Below are positions 22,880 through 34,210 of a stretch of DNA of 64,000 nt, piece after piece; the first letter of the stretch is position 1; every line of letters begins with the position of its first letter. The DNA is from Schoenoplectus triqueter. Its lineage: Eukaryota; Streptophyta; Magnoliopsida; Poales; Cyperaceae. The notes beneath the pieces are model-generated. The model saw only the letters and a list, made by a program, of their open reading frames with translations, did no database searches and was not told where the DNA came from. The translations under genes and the position numbers were made by a program. The stretch lies in assembly GCA_964058805.1 (NCBI GenBank), contig CAXKVV010002144.1:124001-188000 (forward strand), written 5' to 3'.

Positions 22880-23353
22880 TCAAGCCACGTTGACTGGCTT
22901 ACACAGAAATAGCAGCGAGGCTGGTCGCTGCCTCCCCCCAAGCCTTTCATAACAATCAATGGAGAAAAGCGACAGCGATAGAGACAATGAAAGATGGGCC
23001 CATCCTTGCTGATCAGGAGCAGCCAGTTCACCCAAGCATGTTAGCCGATTGAGTGCTGGCCCAAGACAGAGCCGGTAGAGCCGACGGTATCCGCCTAAAG
23101 CTGTGACAACAGACCGGGTACCTGGATCACCGGCCCCACCTACCACGTGTCGGTCACAGAGAGCCTCCCAAACGCTGTCCCGAATGCACACAGTTGACCA
23201 CAAACGGCAAACGCACGCCGCCACGCCGAGAGACCTCCCGTCGAGCCGTGACAGTATCTCAGCTAGGATGTCCACATTGTCGTTTATACTGTACGCTCGG
23301 TTCACTGTATCGTCACCGTGCTCGTGCTCTTGTAGCTCTTGCTCTGCTCCCAT
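22880..23353 (-). CDS. SNE: F-box protein, SNEEZY/SLY2 (GID2-like) type
   Basis: A single-exon gene of 157 residues. The F-box is at about residues 25-65 (NDNVDILAEILSRLDGRSL, then AACVCRLWSTV and DSVWEALCDRH). Downstream, SVVTALGGYRRLYRLCLGPAL and the C-terminal SLSLFSIDCYERLGG and PASLLFLCKPVNV match the small SLY1/GID2 paralogue SNEEZY (SLY2) in order and size. Family knowledge: these proteins are the substrate-binding subunits of SCF ubiquitin ligases that target DELLA repressors, promoting gibberellin responses in the nucleus. The start ATG at 23353 follows CACCGCA and a pyrimidine-rich leader. The gene is much more GC-rich than its surroundings. The assignment as SNE rather than another small F-box protein is by motif recall. 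Confidence 0.82.
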   Translation of the reverse strand: MGAEQELQEHEHGDDTVNRAYSINDNVDILAEILSRLDGRSLGVAACVCRLWSTVCIRDSVWEALCDRHVVGGAGDPGTRSVVTALGGYRRLYRLCLGPALNRLTCLGELAAPDQQGWAHLSLSLSLSLFSIDCYERLGGRQRPASLLFLCKPVNVA

Positions 23354-23520
23354 TGCGGTGGTAGTTGGGTGCTCGGAGGAGGGGAAACCAGAGAAAGCAG
23401 AAATGAGAGCAAGTTGGTTTCGTTTGAGGGGGTATTTAACAAAGGGGATTTGACCAAATAAAGAAGGGAAAGTTAAATAAGAGAGAGAAAGAGAGTATCT
23501 AGGGGACGAAGGGATGGGGC
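23354..23520 (-). promoter_or_regulatory. Likely 5' UTR and promoter of the F-box gene
   Basis: Read on the minus strand, a CT-rich leader (CTCTCATTTCTGCTTTCTCT...) precedes the ATG, with TTAAATA at about 23435-23441 as a weak TATA-like candidate. The interval is compositionally distinct from the AT-rich DNA further out. The boundaries are inferred. Confidence 0.35.
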
Positions 23521-24540
23521 CAAGGGAGAAGGGCCAAAGGCATGGAGATGCGTGGTACTCATTTATCGGGAGACACGGGAAGAAAAATTCAAGCGAGAAA
23601 AATGGGACAGGACCGAGCCGTGACGTTGGGTGCTGTTGTTGTACTGCTGCTGCTGCTTGCAGGCTGCCGCATTTGGAAATCCAAAATTACACGGGTGTTA
23701 GTTATTATAACATGTAATATTCTTCAAACTATTATATTGGTGTGTAGTGCTGCGTGTAACGTGTTGGTTAACATTACTTCTGTAATTCTGTTTGACGAGG
23801 TCGAGAGTCGGTAACACATAGGAGTTGCTTTCCTTCTCTGTTCAAGAGACTTGGGGGACTTGGAGCATGGGAAGGTGAGCTCCCAACGGCTAGTAAGAGC
23901 TTACATCGTGTTTGGTTGGATCTTAAAGTTACGTCTCCTTAACTCATTATAATAATTTATGTCATGAAAAATTATTTTTGTTTGGTGATGACAATAGAGA
24001 ATAAGAAAAGTTCAATTGAGATATTATTTGAATTAAAATACTAATGTTAATTTAAAGCAAAATGAACCCATAGCCAAAACTTAATAATCTAAGCATTAAA
24101 CTAAAGAATTGTATCCACTTTTAAATTATGCTCAACAAATTGGTATCAAAGCTTCCGTCAACTGCAGGATCCTACTTAGAGACAAAGTTGTCCCTTTTAG
24201 GTGTGTGATTGTCCTGTTTAAGAGCGTGTTCGCACTAACAAATTCTATATTGACACAAAAAATGCATAAAAATAAAAGTTTACTTTCACTAACATCAACT
24301 AATACACGTTCAATATAGCACTAATAATAAGTTTAATTATTTAGATAGCTTTATATAAGTTCAACCCTTGTTTGATCAATTCCAATTTTGAGCTCGGTGT
24401 CTTTGCGTTGTTTTCCCCTCACCTTTCTTCTTGGTAGATTTTTTCTGATTTTTGAATGAACTTCCCGTAGGATCCATGCCTAATTTTAATCCTCATCCAA
24501 CATTACATTTTAAATGTAATATATATTGAGACATAACTTC
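23521..24540. other. Intergenic stretch upstream of the F-box gene
   Basis: No further gene is recognised. A CTG-type run (TGCTGTTGTTGTACTGCTGCTGCTG, split here as short triplets) at about 23630-23655 creates an artificial Leu-rich open frame. GTGTTTGGTTGG near 23908 is the kind of motif found at Tourist-like MITE ends, but no partner was found. Confidence 0.4.
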
Positions 24541-24560
24541 AATTAGAAAATAATATTTGA

Positions 24561-24626
24561 TATATATATATATATACACACACGCAAACATGCTATATTT
24601 GTTGTGACATATGTGTCACAACAAAT
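24561..24626. repeat. AT/AC microsatellite followed by a perfect 13-bp hairpin
   Basis: A (TA)n then (CA)n run at 24561-24584 precedes the hairpin ATTTGTTGTGACA (24597-24609) / TGTCACAACAAAT (24614-24626) with a 4-nt loop. The arms are exact. Confidence 0.8.
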
Positions 24627-25005
24627 TTGATTTATGTTTCACATACAGGTAAAAGTCTGACAAAATTGACCTATTAGAACTCCTTTACTAATACGGTTGT
24701 CTAAAATTTGGGGCAATTTTTTTAACCACAACAATATTTAAGGAAATGAAACAACAACAAAAGAAAAAAATATATGCAACATGGTTAGAAGTCCATGGCA
24801 TTAATTAGCTTTTAGTCCATTTGATTTATCCCTTTTTGATTAATTTAGGAAATGAAACATCCAGTAGAGTTCATACCTGAATCACAAATTAGCATTTAGT
24901 GAGAAATCGAGTATGCCAAATGTACAGATTTTTTTTATTTTAGTAAATAAAATAAATAAATATAGAAAACTGGTCATTTCTCTCCTCACTTTTGCATAAT
25001 TAGCT

Positions 25006-25593
25006 AGACCCGAGTTTGAAACTCGGGTCCGGTTTTTTTTTACGTTTGTGTGTTATATTAAAAACAAAACACAATAGTCAGTAGATTGATCTAAAATATT
25101 ACAACAAAAATTAAAATAAAGTTTTATAAAGCCAAATATAAGCACGATTAATACATTGTTCTAAAATAGTGTCAAACAAATTGAAATATTACAACAACAA
25201 TTAAAATTCAATTGTTCTGGTAAATATAACAACAAAAAAACATAAATCCTATTGTTAGTGTACACATTGATCAGCAATATGTTCGTCTCTATAGTATGAA
25301 TGATAAACCCTATTGTTAGTGTATTTTAATTTTACAGCAAAAATTAATAGTACAAATAGAAAAAAAAACTTACAACGTTGATGACATGAGAATGGTGAAT
25401 ACGGATCGAACCTGGATCTGTTGAAAAATAAATTTCCAGTTGGAAGCTCTTGTAACAGTAACAATGGCGATTTTGAAGAAATGGTTAACTGAAGGAAGAT
25501 GAAGAAGAAATGTACTGGGTGTGCTATATAATAGCATGATGCCGGGACCGAGTTTAAAACTCGGTTCCAGGTATACTGGGCCGAGTTTAAAAC
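25006..25593. repeat. Spaced CCGAGTTT...AAACTCGG palindromes
   Basis: ACCCGAGTTTGAAACTCGGGT at 25006 is a near-perfect palindrome. GACCGAGTTTAAAACTCGGTTC at 25547 is a second palindrome of the same type, followed by a half copy GGCCGAGTTTAAAACT at 25580. Between them, CCTATTGTTAGTGTA occurs twice (about 25247 and 25309). They could be the ends of a roughly 550-bp element or transcription-factor-like sites. The identity is unknown. Confidence 0.45.
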
Positions 25594-25599
25594 TATTAT

Positions 25600-28500
25600 T
25601 CTGTTATCTAGCTATATATCTATTATTTTTTGTTTCGTCAATAGTTATTACTATTATTTATATTATTATATATTACTATTATATTATATTATATTATTAT
25701 AATGGTAATTGATTTTTTTCTGTGATAACATAATAATTATTTTTAAATACAATTTATGTGATAATATGAAATAATATTTAATAAATATATATTCTCTGCC
25801 TAAAAAACAAAATCTTGGACTGAAATTCTATTACAAACCAGCCTTTTTTCTAAAAAAAAAAATCTGATGCAGAATTTTTTCCGGATCACCGTATCTAGTC
25901 CTGAAAAGAATTTCGGACCATATTAGTACATATAAAAAATGGCCCAGTTATTATATGAAAAAAAATGTTTTTCTATTTTTAAAAAATTAATAGCTACGCT
26001 ATGTTGAGTTTTACGAAAATGAGCAAGAAAAAAAGGTTTTAGAAAGTTCCTTCAATAGAAGTGTCACGAGATTTATATGTCATTATTTACAGAGAGCGAG
26101 AACCAATAGTATATGATGTTCTTTACTTTTTGATTGTCTGTGTTGTATATCATTATTACATAGCAAAAAAAATATTTGAGCAAGAATTTATAAGTTGGTT
26201 TAGTAAGTTATACTACGTTCAGCTGATTCTCCAGTTGCGTTAATTAGCCCACAATAATTCAACTTAAAACAATGATGCCAAACAAAGACATGATATATAC
26301 TACATCAGGACCACCAAAAAATATATAAAGTGGATGAGAAATAATTAATTGGAGGTACAAAATAATGGAAAAAAAAAGGTATTATATTTTGTCGTGTGGC
26401 ATGTTCATAGCTAGCCATTCTCAACACGACCAATCGATCGTTTTCAAATGTTCACGGAATAATTAGTTATATTGATGATAAATTTATTTAAAGGTCCCCA
26501 TATTAATTAAATTATGGTATAAGTATATTATCTCTTAGAAAATACGATTGTAATGATACAAATATTTTTGCTGCCTCATGGAAAAAAATGCAGCAGGAGG
26601 GGTTATAAAAAGAAAATAAATGACGAATAAGTCAATTTTAATTTGTTCATGTAATAAAACTAATTGAATTATGTACGGATTATGATGCAAATAAGATGCT
26701 ACCGAAAAAATATCACCAAACGATCTGTAGTAATATTAGTACGTACCATAGGTTGACGACGACGATAATAATATGACAACAACAAAGTTTTTAATCCTAA
26801 ATAAATTTAGATAGACTAAATAAAAGTCAATTCCAAAACATAAAAAATTAAAGATCTAAATATAAAAAAAATAATGAAGTAATAGTGACAATGATAATGA
26901 GAATAATGATGATGAGAATAATGAAAACGATGATGATGATATGATAATATTAATACATATATTCATAATAATAATAGTAATAGTAGTAGTAGTAATAATA
27001 ATAATAATAATGTTACGTACTAATGATCATACTAAACCTATACTATGAGACGTACTAATAAATTCTAAAATCTTAAATTCTAAACCCTATCTAAAAACTA
27101 AAAATTTAAAATCTAAAAAAATTATAACTCTACTGCTAGACTCTAACTCCTAAATTATAGTCTTAGTACATAAATTATCATATTTCAGACACTCATATCC
27201 AAAATAAGTTTTTTAGATATATTTTATTCCTTTAAATATCTTTTTATTGCTCTCTCATATCGGTCTTAGTTGATCTCTGTCTTTTTTTATATATATTTTC
27301 GGCACGACTTAAAATCTCAGTGCATATCAATGCCTGAGTAGACATTCATTAGATATAACAAAAATATTACAAATAATATTGAATCAACTTCTCTTATATC
27401 ACTACTACAACAATGTTAATAATAACAATAAAAAAATCTTTACCCCCCAAATGAATCGTGATATGCTAGAACTTATGAAAGCTAACCATAGTTGCATGGT
27501 GACTTATGTAAAATATTAAAATCTTGTAATTATGTTGTTTTTTCTGAGAGAAAAATAAGAATTTAGTTTATGAATTTTATTTTGTACTCATAAAGATTTG
27601 AATCATAAAGATTTTAACCCATGATATATCGGAGGCTATTCTAGTTTTTTTTTTTAATAAAAAGATGGGAGTCTAACTCATAAATTCTATTTTGTGTGCA
27701 TATGAGCTTGAACCCATAACCTTTTAGAGACCATCCTAATTAGTTATCATTTAAACTGCTAGGTCATTTGCTTGTAATCATATTCTCAATAATTATATAT
27801 ATACATTGTTTATAAGAATTTAACTCTAACAATATTAATTAATTGGAAACCAAGATGTTCTTAGCACATGCCGAATTGATAATTAAGGCCACCTATACAA
27901 ATGATGAGCAATAAATGTGTATTTGACTTCTGTACTTTCAAAAAAATTTAAAGAATAATTAGCTACATTATTGTTGTTAGATAAAATTATTTACGAGCAT
28001 ATTTCCTATATACTACTGTGATAAAATTTGCCATCACTGATCCTAAAAATGGTTTGAGGTTCGCAGATTACATGCAACGATATTGTCTAATTTGGATGGA
28101 CGATCTAGTCGTTTGATATATCGGTGACGAAGACGAGGTAAGATACGTGTTCATGACAATTTTTTTTTTATTTTAACATTGTTTGTCACAGTTCTAACAA
28201 GAATTAATTAACACAATATTTATTATCATTATATTACACATATTCCTTAAAACAAACATTAGTTGTTCTTGGGTACCATACCAGTGGTACTGTCACCCTC
28301 AAACTAAATTAATATATGTACCCGAACTTATAAATTCAACCATTTACTGTTTTGCACACAAAAAGTGTCACTAACGTATGAGGGGGAAAACATAGAAAAA
28401 GTTTAATAATTAACTAGCAACGTATAATTAAGTGATTCTTCATCAACTGTGTTTCCAGACCGAGTAAATGATGTACCTCCTATTTATCTTAACAGATCTC

Positions 28501-28760
28501 AGATCTTTTCAAAGGAAGGACCCCTTTTAGGGTTGTAAACGAAGAGGATAATATATATTCTGTTTGATTTTATATTTAAAAATTATTCATAAATATATAT
28601 ATATATATATATTTAAATATTAATTATCTGTATTCATATCTCAAAAAATGATGCAAAAACATACAGTGTTGATTTTGGACTATATTATCTTTATTCGAAA
28701 TAAACATATATTATAAAATCTTATCTATAAAATAGTATTAGTTGTCAAATTTTTTATTTG
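25600..28760. other. AT-rich intergenic stretch, 3.2 kb without a gene
   Basis: No coding region is recognised. It contains a trinucleotide repeat (listed), and a tandem pair of TAAATTCTATTTTGT-like segments with GAACCCATAACC near 27550-27730. An old MITE-like terminus GGGTTGTAAACGAA lies near 28530. Nothing else stands out. Confidence 0.45.
26885..27012. repeat. Imperfect GAT/AAT/AGT trinucleotide microsatellite
   Basis: Runs of GATGAT, AATAAT and TAGTAG triplets alternate, the cleanest being TAGTAGTAGTAATAATAATA near 26980-27010. A simple sequence repeat without coding value. Confidence 0.8.
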
Positions 28761-28769
28761 TATATAATT

Positions 28770-29090
28770 GTGCGACCCTTTCTCACGCGCTTCGCATCGC
28801 CACTAGGCGATGAGATGCGGAAGAAGGACACATAGATCCCTTCTGAGCGTGCATTTGTTTGATGCCAGTTAATTCTACCGTTTAGACCCATTGGAATGCA
28901 CATTTAAGAGGTTTTTCAGTGATTGTGAGTATTTGTAGATTCTGATGGGCGCAAGCCCCCACCGTTAATTACCCTGAGTTATTAACCTCGAAACACCTCT
29001 GGATCTTTAAAAAGGGGAAGCAAATATTATAGTTAAATGATGGTTAAATGGTCACGTGCTTCGGTGATCGGGGTCGCTGAAGCACCCTGG
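28770..29090. other. Start of a GC-balanced segment, with a hairpin
   Basis: Base composition becomes more balanced here. An interrupted stem TTCGCATCGCC/GGCG..ATGCGGAA lies at about 28788-28820. No gene is recognised. Confidence 0.35.
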
Positions 29091-29680
29091 ACTTACTAAC
29101 AGGTCAGTCCAGTGAGATAGGGGATGAAAAGATGAACTTACTATAGATTAGTTCAATCTTTACCACTCCGAGATGCGATCTTACTAACAGATCAGATCGA
29201 CCTTTGCGGAGGGATAGAAGGTGAGTCAACTACAGATCGACTCGACCTTAGTTGACCTAGAAGATGAACCCACTACAGATCGGTTCAAGCTTTATTAGTC
29301 AACGACCAATCACACAAAATACAACTCAAACCACTTAGTCGGTTGATCTTGAGGTTGGTGAATTAGGAGACGGGTGAATTTGGGCTCACTTATTTCTTCT
29401 CACTGATCTTCTAGATCATGAATTCCAAGCACTGAGCAGATTCATAAACCTAGGAACACAACTGCACACAAAGTCAATCCTGAAGCGCTGAGCCAGTTTG
29501 ACATTGAGGCGTGTGTCGGTGAAAGAACCTACTATAGATCGGTTCAGATTCACTATTTTGAGGATGAATCTACCACAGATCGATTCAATCCTACAATCTC
29601 GAGAGATTAACTTACTATATATCAGTTCAACATCATGAACTAGAAGACAAACTTATCGACAGATTAGTTTGGTCTTACTA
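29090..29680 (+). repeat. Array of degenerate CTACTATAGATCGGTTCAAYCTT motifs
   Basis: About eight related copies occur, near 29092, 29133, 29175, 29225, 29266, 29526, 29567, 29609 and 29646. The best conserved form is ACTACAGATCGGTTCAAGC (29274) and ACTATAGATCGGTTCAGA (29530). Spacing is irregular (about 40-50 bp within two clusters). The repeats do not form a long open frame. They could be the interior of an uncharacterised retrotransposon or a degenerate minisatellite. Confidence 0.65.
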
Positions 29681-30104
29681 CTATGACTGGTCATAAATTA
29701 CTTATTCATGACACAGAGTTATCATGATGTCACCTCTTTGGACATCATGATGTTCTTTTCTCTTGAAGTCAACACACTTGCTCGTGTTGATGTCGCAGTC
29801 GTAGTCATCTTTTTGGCGGGCGTCAAGATGTTCTCGTCTCGACTGGCTATTTTGAATATTATATTACTTATGAAAAAATCACTGTGTTGTTCTACAACCA
29901 CTGTGTGAGCATATTTAATCACCTCTAAATCATGAGTCCTAAGCACCTAGCCAATTCTTAGATTCAGGGTTAACTTGTGAACAAAATTAGACTTGGGCTC
30001 TTGACCGGTCTAATATTGAGACAAGTTCGTTAGAGAATGAGCTCCTAGACAAGCTAGCTCAGAAGCTACCATATTGTGATGTCTCATCAGCAGTCAACAA
30101 GGTG

Positions 30105-30400
30105 TATTACCACCTTATTAATAATTCATCACCTTAGGAATTGTGTAACGATTCAACAAACTATTATAATAATTCAACAAATCGTTATAACGCTTCACAG
30201 AAAATAACAGACTTGTCAGAAAGTTGGTCAAACAGTCAAAATGTTGCTAACGCTCTGTAAAGCGTCCAACGTTTTGATGAATCGTTACAACAATTTTTTA
30301 GAATATATTGACTTGTCAGAGGACAGTCAAAGCGTTGCCAATATCTCATGAAGCGTTCAACGCTTTGGTTAACCGTATAACGATTCAGGGAATCGTTACA
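30105..30400 (+). repeat. Degenerate repeats of CGATTCAACAAATCGTTA and GCGTTCAACGCTTTG type
   Basis: Variants of CGATTCAACAAA..CGTTATAACG recur at about 30145-30200, and GCGTCCAACGTTTTGATGAA (30268) is echoed by GCGTTCAACGCTTTGGTTAA (30353). TTGACTTGTCAGA is also repeated (near 30208 as GACTTGTCAGA, and 30308). These are palindromic short repeats in the same segment as the 29 kb array. Confidence 0.55.
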
Positions 30401-30459
30401 AGGATTCCTTATTTTTATTTTTTTATTATTATTATTTTTATTATTATTATGTATATTTT

Positions 30460-30720
30460 TATTTCAAACTCTACTTATTTATGTAGAAAATTAGTCACAA
30501 AAATAATAGGAAATAATTTGATTATTATTTAGGATTTTATTTAAATTTTTAAGATTTTTATAGCCAAAGTAATAGGATTTTATTTTTATTATTATTTTTT
30601 TAACTCTCATTATTTTTATAGAAAATTATTTATAAAAATAATGGAAAAATAGTTGGATATTATTCAGAATTTTATTTAATTTTTTTTAGATTTTTATAAT
30701 AGCCAAAATAGCAAGTCAAA
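30460..30720 (+). repeat. Two-copy tandem duplication, 135-bp unit
   Basis: AACTCT(AC/CA)TTATTT occurs at 30467 and 30602. Both are followed by TAGAAAATTA, ACAAAAATAAT or ATAAAAATAATG, GGATTTTATTTAA or AGAATTTTATTTAA, and AGATTTTTATA..AGCCAAA. The two copies differ by several substitutions and small indels. Confidence 0.7.
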
Positions 30721-31395
30721 TCTTGATCAAACAAAAAAAGTAAATAAAGTCTTTTTCCTTTTAAATTGTTTCGGTACAGAAATATTCTTAAAATTGAAGT
30801 ATTTTTACAAAGAAAAATTCTATTTAAAACAAAGAATTTTATAAATAAATTAGAGTCAATTTGAAGTTTGAAAATGCCTCTAAATGATTTATTTACTCTA
30901 TATTTTTAATTTTTTGTTATTTAATTGAGTTTTTGGTTTTGGAATTGGGCCGAGATTTATTTTCTTTTTTTTGCTCGGCCTTCTTAGTAGTTAGGCCGAG
31001 ATTAATCCCCAGATTAATCTGGACTACTGGATTGTGCTGAGATTAGTGCAGAATTTTTATTTAAATGTTCACTTGCACTTAGGTCGTCGGATTTAACTGA
31101 GATTCATGTTTGATAGATCTAAGGCCTAGATCTCTTCCTTTTTTTAATTTTCTAAACTCTTGGCAGATCTCAGTCATTGTTGGATCCTCAAGATTAGGGT
31201 ACGCTTTAATAGTTGTGCAAAATAAACTCTATGCATCTCTACTTTGTCGATGCTTCAAGATCTGTGATAAGTGACATTTCTGATGATCGGAGCTCCGTAC
31301 CTCCGATCAGGCTAGTGCCTTGGTATAATCTCAATGCGTAGAGTCTCCCTATGGTGTTTGATTAGAGATCCATGCGGTGGTTGACGCCGTGCGAT

Positions 31396-31570
31396 GGTAC
31401 CAATTAGTGTACCGATCAGGATCGGTACCAAATTGATTCCTTTGCCAAATCCAATGAATTATATCAAAGTTTTTGACAATTGCGAGTTTGTCAAGCATCG
31501 TCTTGATATATTGATATGATCTGAAGTGCATCATTATTTAGTATTGTATAGTACCAATCGGTACCAATCC
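31396..31570. repeat. Short element with inverted GGTACC ends
   Basis: The left side GGTACCAATTAGTGTACCGA and the right side, reversed, GGATTGGTACCGATTGGTAC are partly complementary around an AT-rich centre of about 120 bp. A MITE relic is plausible, but no target duplication is clear. Confidence 0.35.
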
Positions 31571-31599
31571 AATCATTCATAATTCTTTGATGCTTAGTG

Positions 31600-32275
31600 A
31601 GTTAGCACCCTTAACTCTCACCTCTCAGGCCTAAAGACTCGTCTAGCTTAAGCTATGGCCAGTGACTCACTGAGTGAGGTGTTCTTGAAGCTTGAAGTCG
31701 GTTGTGACTCGTGGTATCAATATACAATTCAGCAAAATTGATTAGTGTTTTGACAAATTACAAGTACAATACATGTCGCCTTGCAATGTTAGTGTGATAT
31801 GAAGTGAATGCAGAGGTTCTCTTTTGCTCACAATCATGTTAGAACATACATAACTCATCGATGCACCATACCGACTGATGCCAGTTTCAATCTTCTTTTA
31901 AATTCTTAATGTTAAATGAGTTTTCATACTTAATTAACATATCTCAGGCCTAAAGGCACACTCAGCTTAAGCTAGGGCCAGTGGAAGTTAGCGATATATT
32001 GATTTTGTTGAAGTCAGTATATTTGCAATGAGAATTTCATAACTCGAACGGATCCTTATCAATTACAGTGACTTAATCAAAGTGATTACTAGATAGTAAA
32101 CTTTTATCTCTCAATCATTATCTAATCAGAAGTAGAAGGATCGATCAAAGGTGAAAGCTCTCAACAAAAAAAATCGACACAGTAACACTTAAACTGTAAA
32201 TTCTTGATCTTTATAGCTGGTTCAAGCCTAAAGGCTCGCAAATCACATTGGGCCAGTGGCTCACTGAATACAACC
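31600..32275 (+). repeat. Three copies of a CTCAGGCCTAAAGGCTCG...GGCCAGTGGCTCACTGA block
   Basis: Related blocks start at 31627 (AGGCCTAAAGACTCGTCTAG), 31946 (AGGCCTAAAGGCACACTCAG) and 32224 (AAGCCTAAAGGCTCGCAAAT), about 280-320 bp apart. Each is followed by GGCCAGTG. The sequence between them is only loosely similar. This is an old, roughly 300-bp tandem organisation. Confidence 0.65.
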
Positions 32276-34060
32276 AATTGATGTTGATTGACGTTTTTTA
32301 AAAAAGAAACAGTAAAGGGAGAAGAGAAAGAAGTAAATTTTCAAAGAGAAACAACAGGAGCAAGGAAGAAATCGAATTGACTGCCTAATAAACATGAATT
32401 GAATGCTTCAAGCTCAATTCTAGAGAAAGAACTACAAAGAAAACATCAACTAAATTGATTAGCATAGCTAATTACCTTTGATTCTCAATAGTAGCACAAA
32501 TTGATTAACTTCTTTCACTGATTTCTCACTCTCTATCTCTCTATAGTAGTTAGAACGCGCGTGTGTATGTATGTGCTCTCAACTGTAATATATCTCTTGC
32601 TGCCTTCCTCTCCTCTTTTTGTTGTTGCTGGTTCTCAGTTTATATAGGTCTTAATCGGTCATTTCGCTTGATTCTGATTGGTTGGCCGTTTCTGAGTTGG
32701 ATTGTCAGCTTGGACAGATCCTAGCCCTCCATTCTCATTGCTTGGATGACTGAGATTGAGTTGTATTTATTGTCGAGTTGCTCTAACTATTTATGTTACT
32801 GGCTTTGACTGTGCCGCAACTTATTTGACCCCAATTTGGCACATGCTTCAATAGGTGAGTGAGCCCCTCATTGCTAGATCGTATTTAAGTGCCTCTGGCT
32901 CATGGCTAGCCCATTTTCATTCCCAATTATATTGAGTTCCACTCAAATTTTAAATTGCACTTCTGACCCGCCTTCGCTCTTGGTCAAATTCACAATCTTC
33001 TATCCAATTGCTCTCTCAGCTCATGCCAATTAACATCGCCTTGATCTGAATAAGCTCTTTTACCATCCAATTTGATCTCTGGAACACCTATTAGGTTTGC
33101 CTTTTCATCACTGCCTCCGACAACTCCTCACACTTGAACCTTTCTCTAATTCAATTGCTTCACAATTACTTGTCAATCGGCGTCGCCTTAGCATAGGAAA
33201 ACCATTTTCGTGCTCAATTTGGAGTTTGAAACACCCAATCATAACTCCTAGAAGTACACTCCTTTCTATCTCAACTAAAATCAAAGTAAATTTGCTGCTC
33301 AATCCTTCCTTCATTGTTATCCCTTTGTTCTCACTTCTCTGACTGATGCATTGATGCTTGTTACTTGTACCGAAGCCCCCTTGCGATGGTGAGACGCCAT
33401 GGGAAGAGGACAGCACCCGCGCACGAGGAGGAGAAGAAGAGAGAGCTGGGAGAGTCTTCGACTGGGCTGGATGGGCTAGGCACACATGCACCGAAGCACC
33501 AGAGAAGAGAATACCAATGACTAGAGACGCATGCACCAGGTTCATTCTCCTTTTATTTTTGATTTTGAATAGACTGTGTTGAATTGAATGAGTAGGCTAA
33601 ATAGACTTGGGTCACAACTTAACCATGCGCCTCTGCTTGTGTTCCTTAGCACTGGGCCCCATTGACAGGTGTTAATAGTTTTAGGGGTGGTCATGTCAGC
33701 ATCTTAGGGTTAATCATGCTGATGTGGCAGGTTTTTATAGGCTGCTTTGTCTGATTTGGAAGTATTTGTGCTAATCACCCTATTATAATTGTCAATTTCT
33801 GCTGACTGTACACTGTCCTGTGAGTGACACAAGGCGCATAAAGGGGCTCACATGTGCCACCTTAGTCCAATGGCCTGTTGCCATGTGTCTAGCTGCTGTA
33901 CTCCAAATGGTGAGGTGGCTTCATAGTATGCTGTCACATGGCATGCATCTGATAATGTGGTGACATAAGGTGCTGCCATGTCACCTCTACCCTTCTAACA
34001 TATGTAGGTTTGCACCAATAGCATTATGCCATGTGTCTCAATCTGTTGATGTGGACCAAA
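32276..34060. other. GC-balanced segment without a recognisable gene
   Basis: A minus-strand TATATAAACTG at about 32637-32647 and a leader rich in AGAG/CACGCG could be a core promoter, but no credible coding region follows. The 145-codon minus-strand frame at 33108-33545 has no recognisable domain, and its mixed composition argues against a gene. I treat this as intergenic or old retroelement DNA. Confidence 0.35.
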
Positions 34061-34210
34061 GTGAGTGCCACGTGGCATGTGTGGGGGCCCACTTGTCAGG
34101 TGCTTCACGCTAATGTGGGGCCCACCTGTGCTGACGTGGACCAATAGGGTTGTGACACGTGGCAGTTGCTTGCTGACTTAGCCCATTCTGGTGCTGCCAC
34201 GTGGCACACC
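34061..34210. promoter_or_regulatory. Cluster of three G-box (CACGTG) sites in GCCACGTGGCA context
   Basis: CACGTG occurs at 34069-34074, 34156-34161 and 34198-34203. Two sit in a longer palindrome TGCCACGTGGCA. Weaker TGCCATGTG forms lie upstream near 33890 and 34026. G-boxes bind bZIP and bHLH factors (known). Here they lie in a gene-less repeat-like segment, so they may be the U3 region of an unidentified retroelement rather than a host promoter. Confidence 0.45.

Noticed and set aside
23542..23814. 90-codon frame with a hydrophobic VVVLLLLLAGC stretch that looks like a signal peptide
   Set aside because: The hydrophobic run comes from a CTG/TTG microsatellite, and the rest has no family similarity.
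33108..33545. 145-codon minus-strand frame with a possible signal peptide
   Set aside because: No conserved domain. An equally long frame overlaps on the other strand, and no splice or promoter context supports it.
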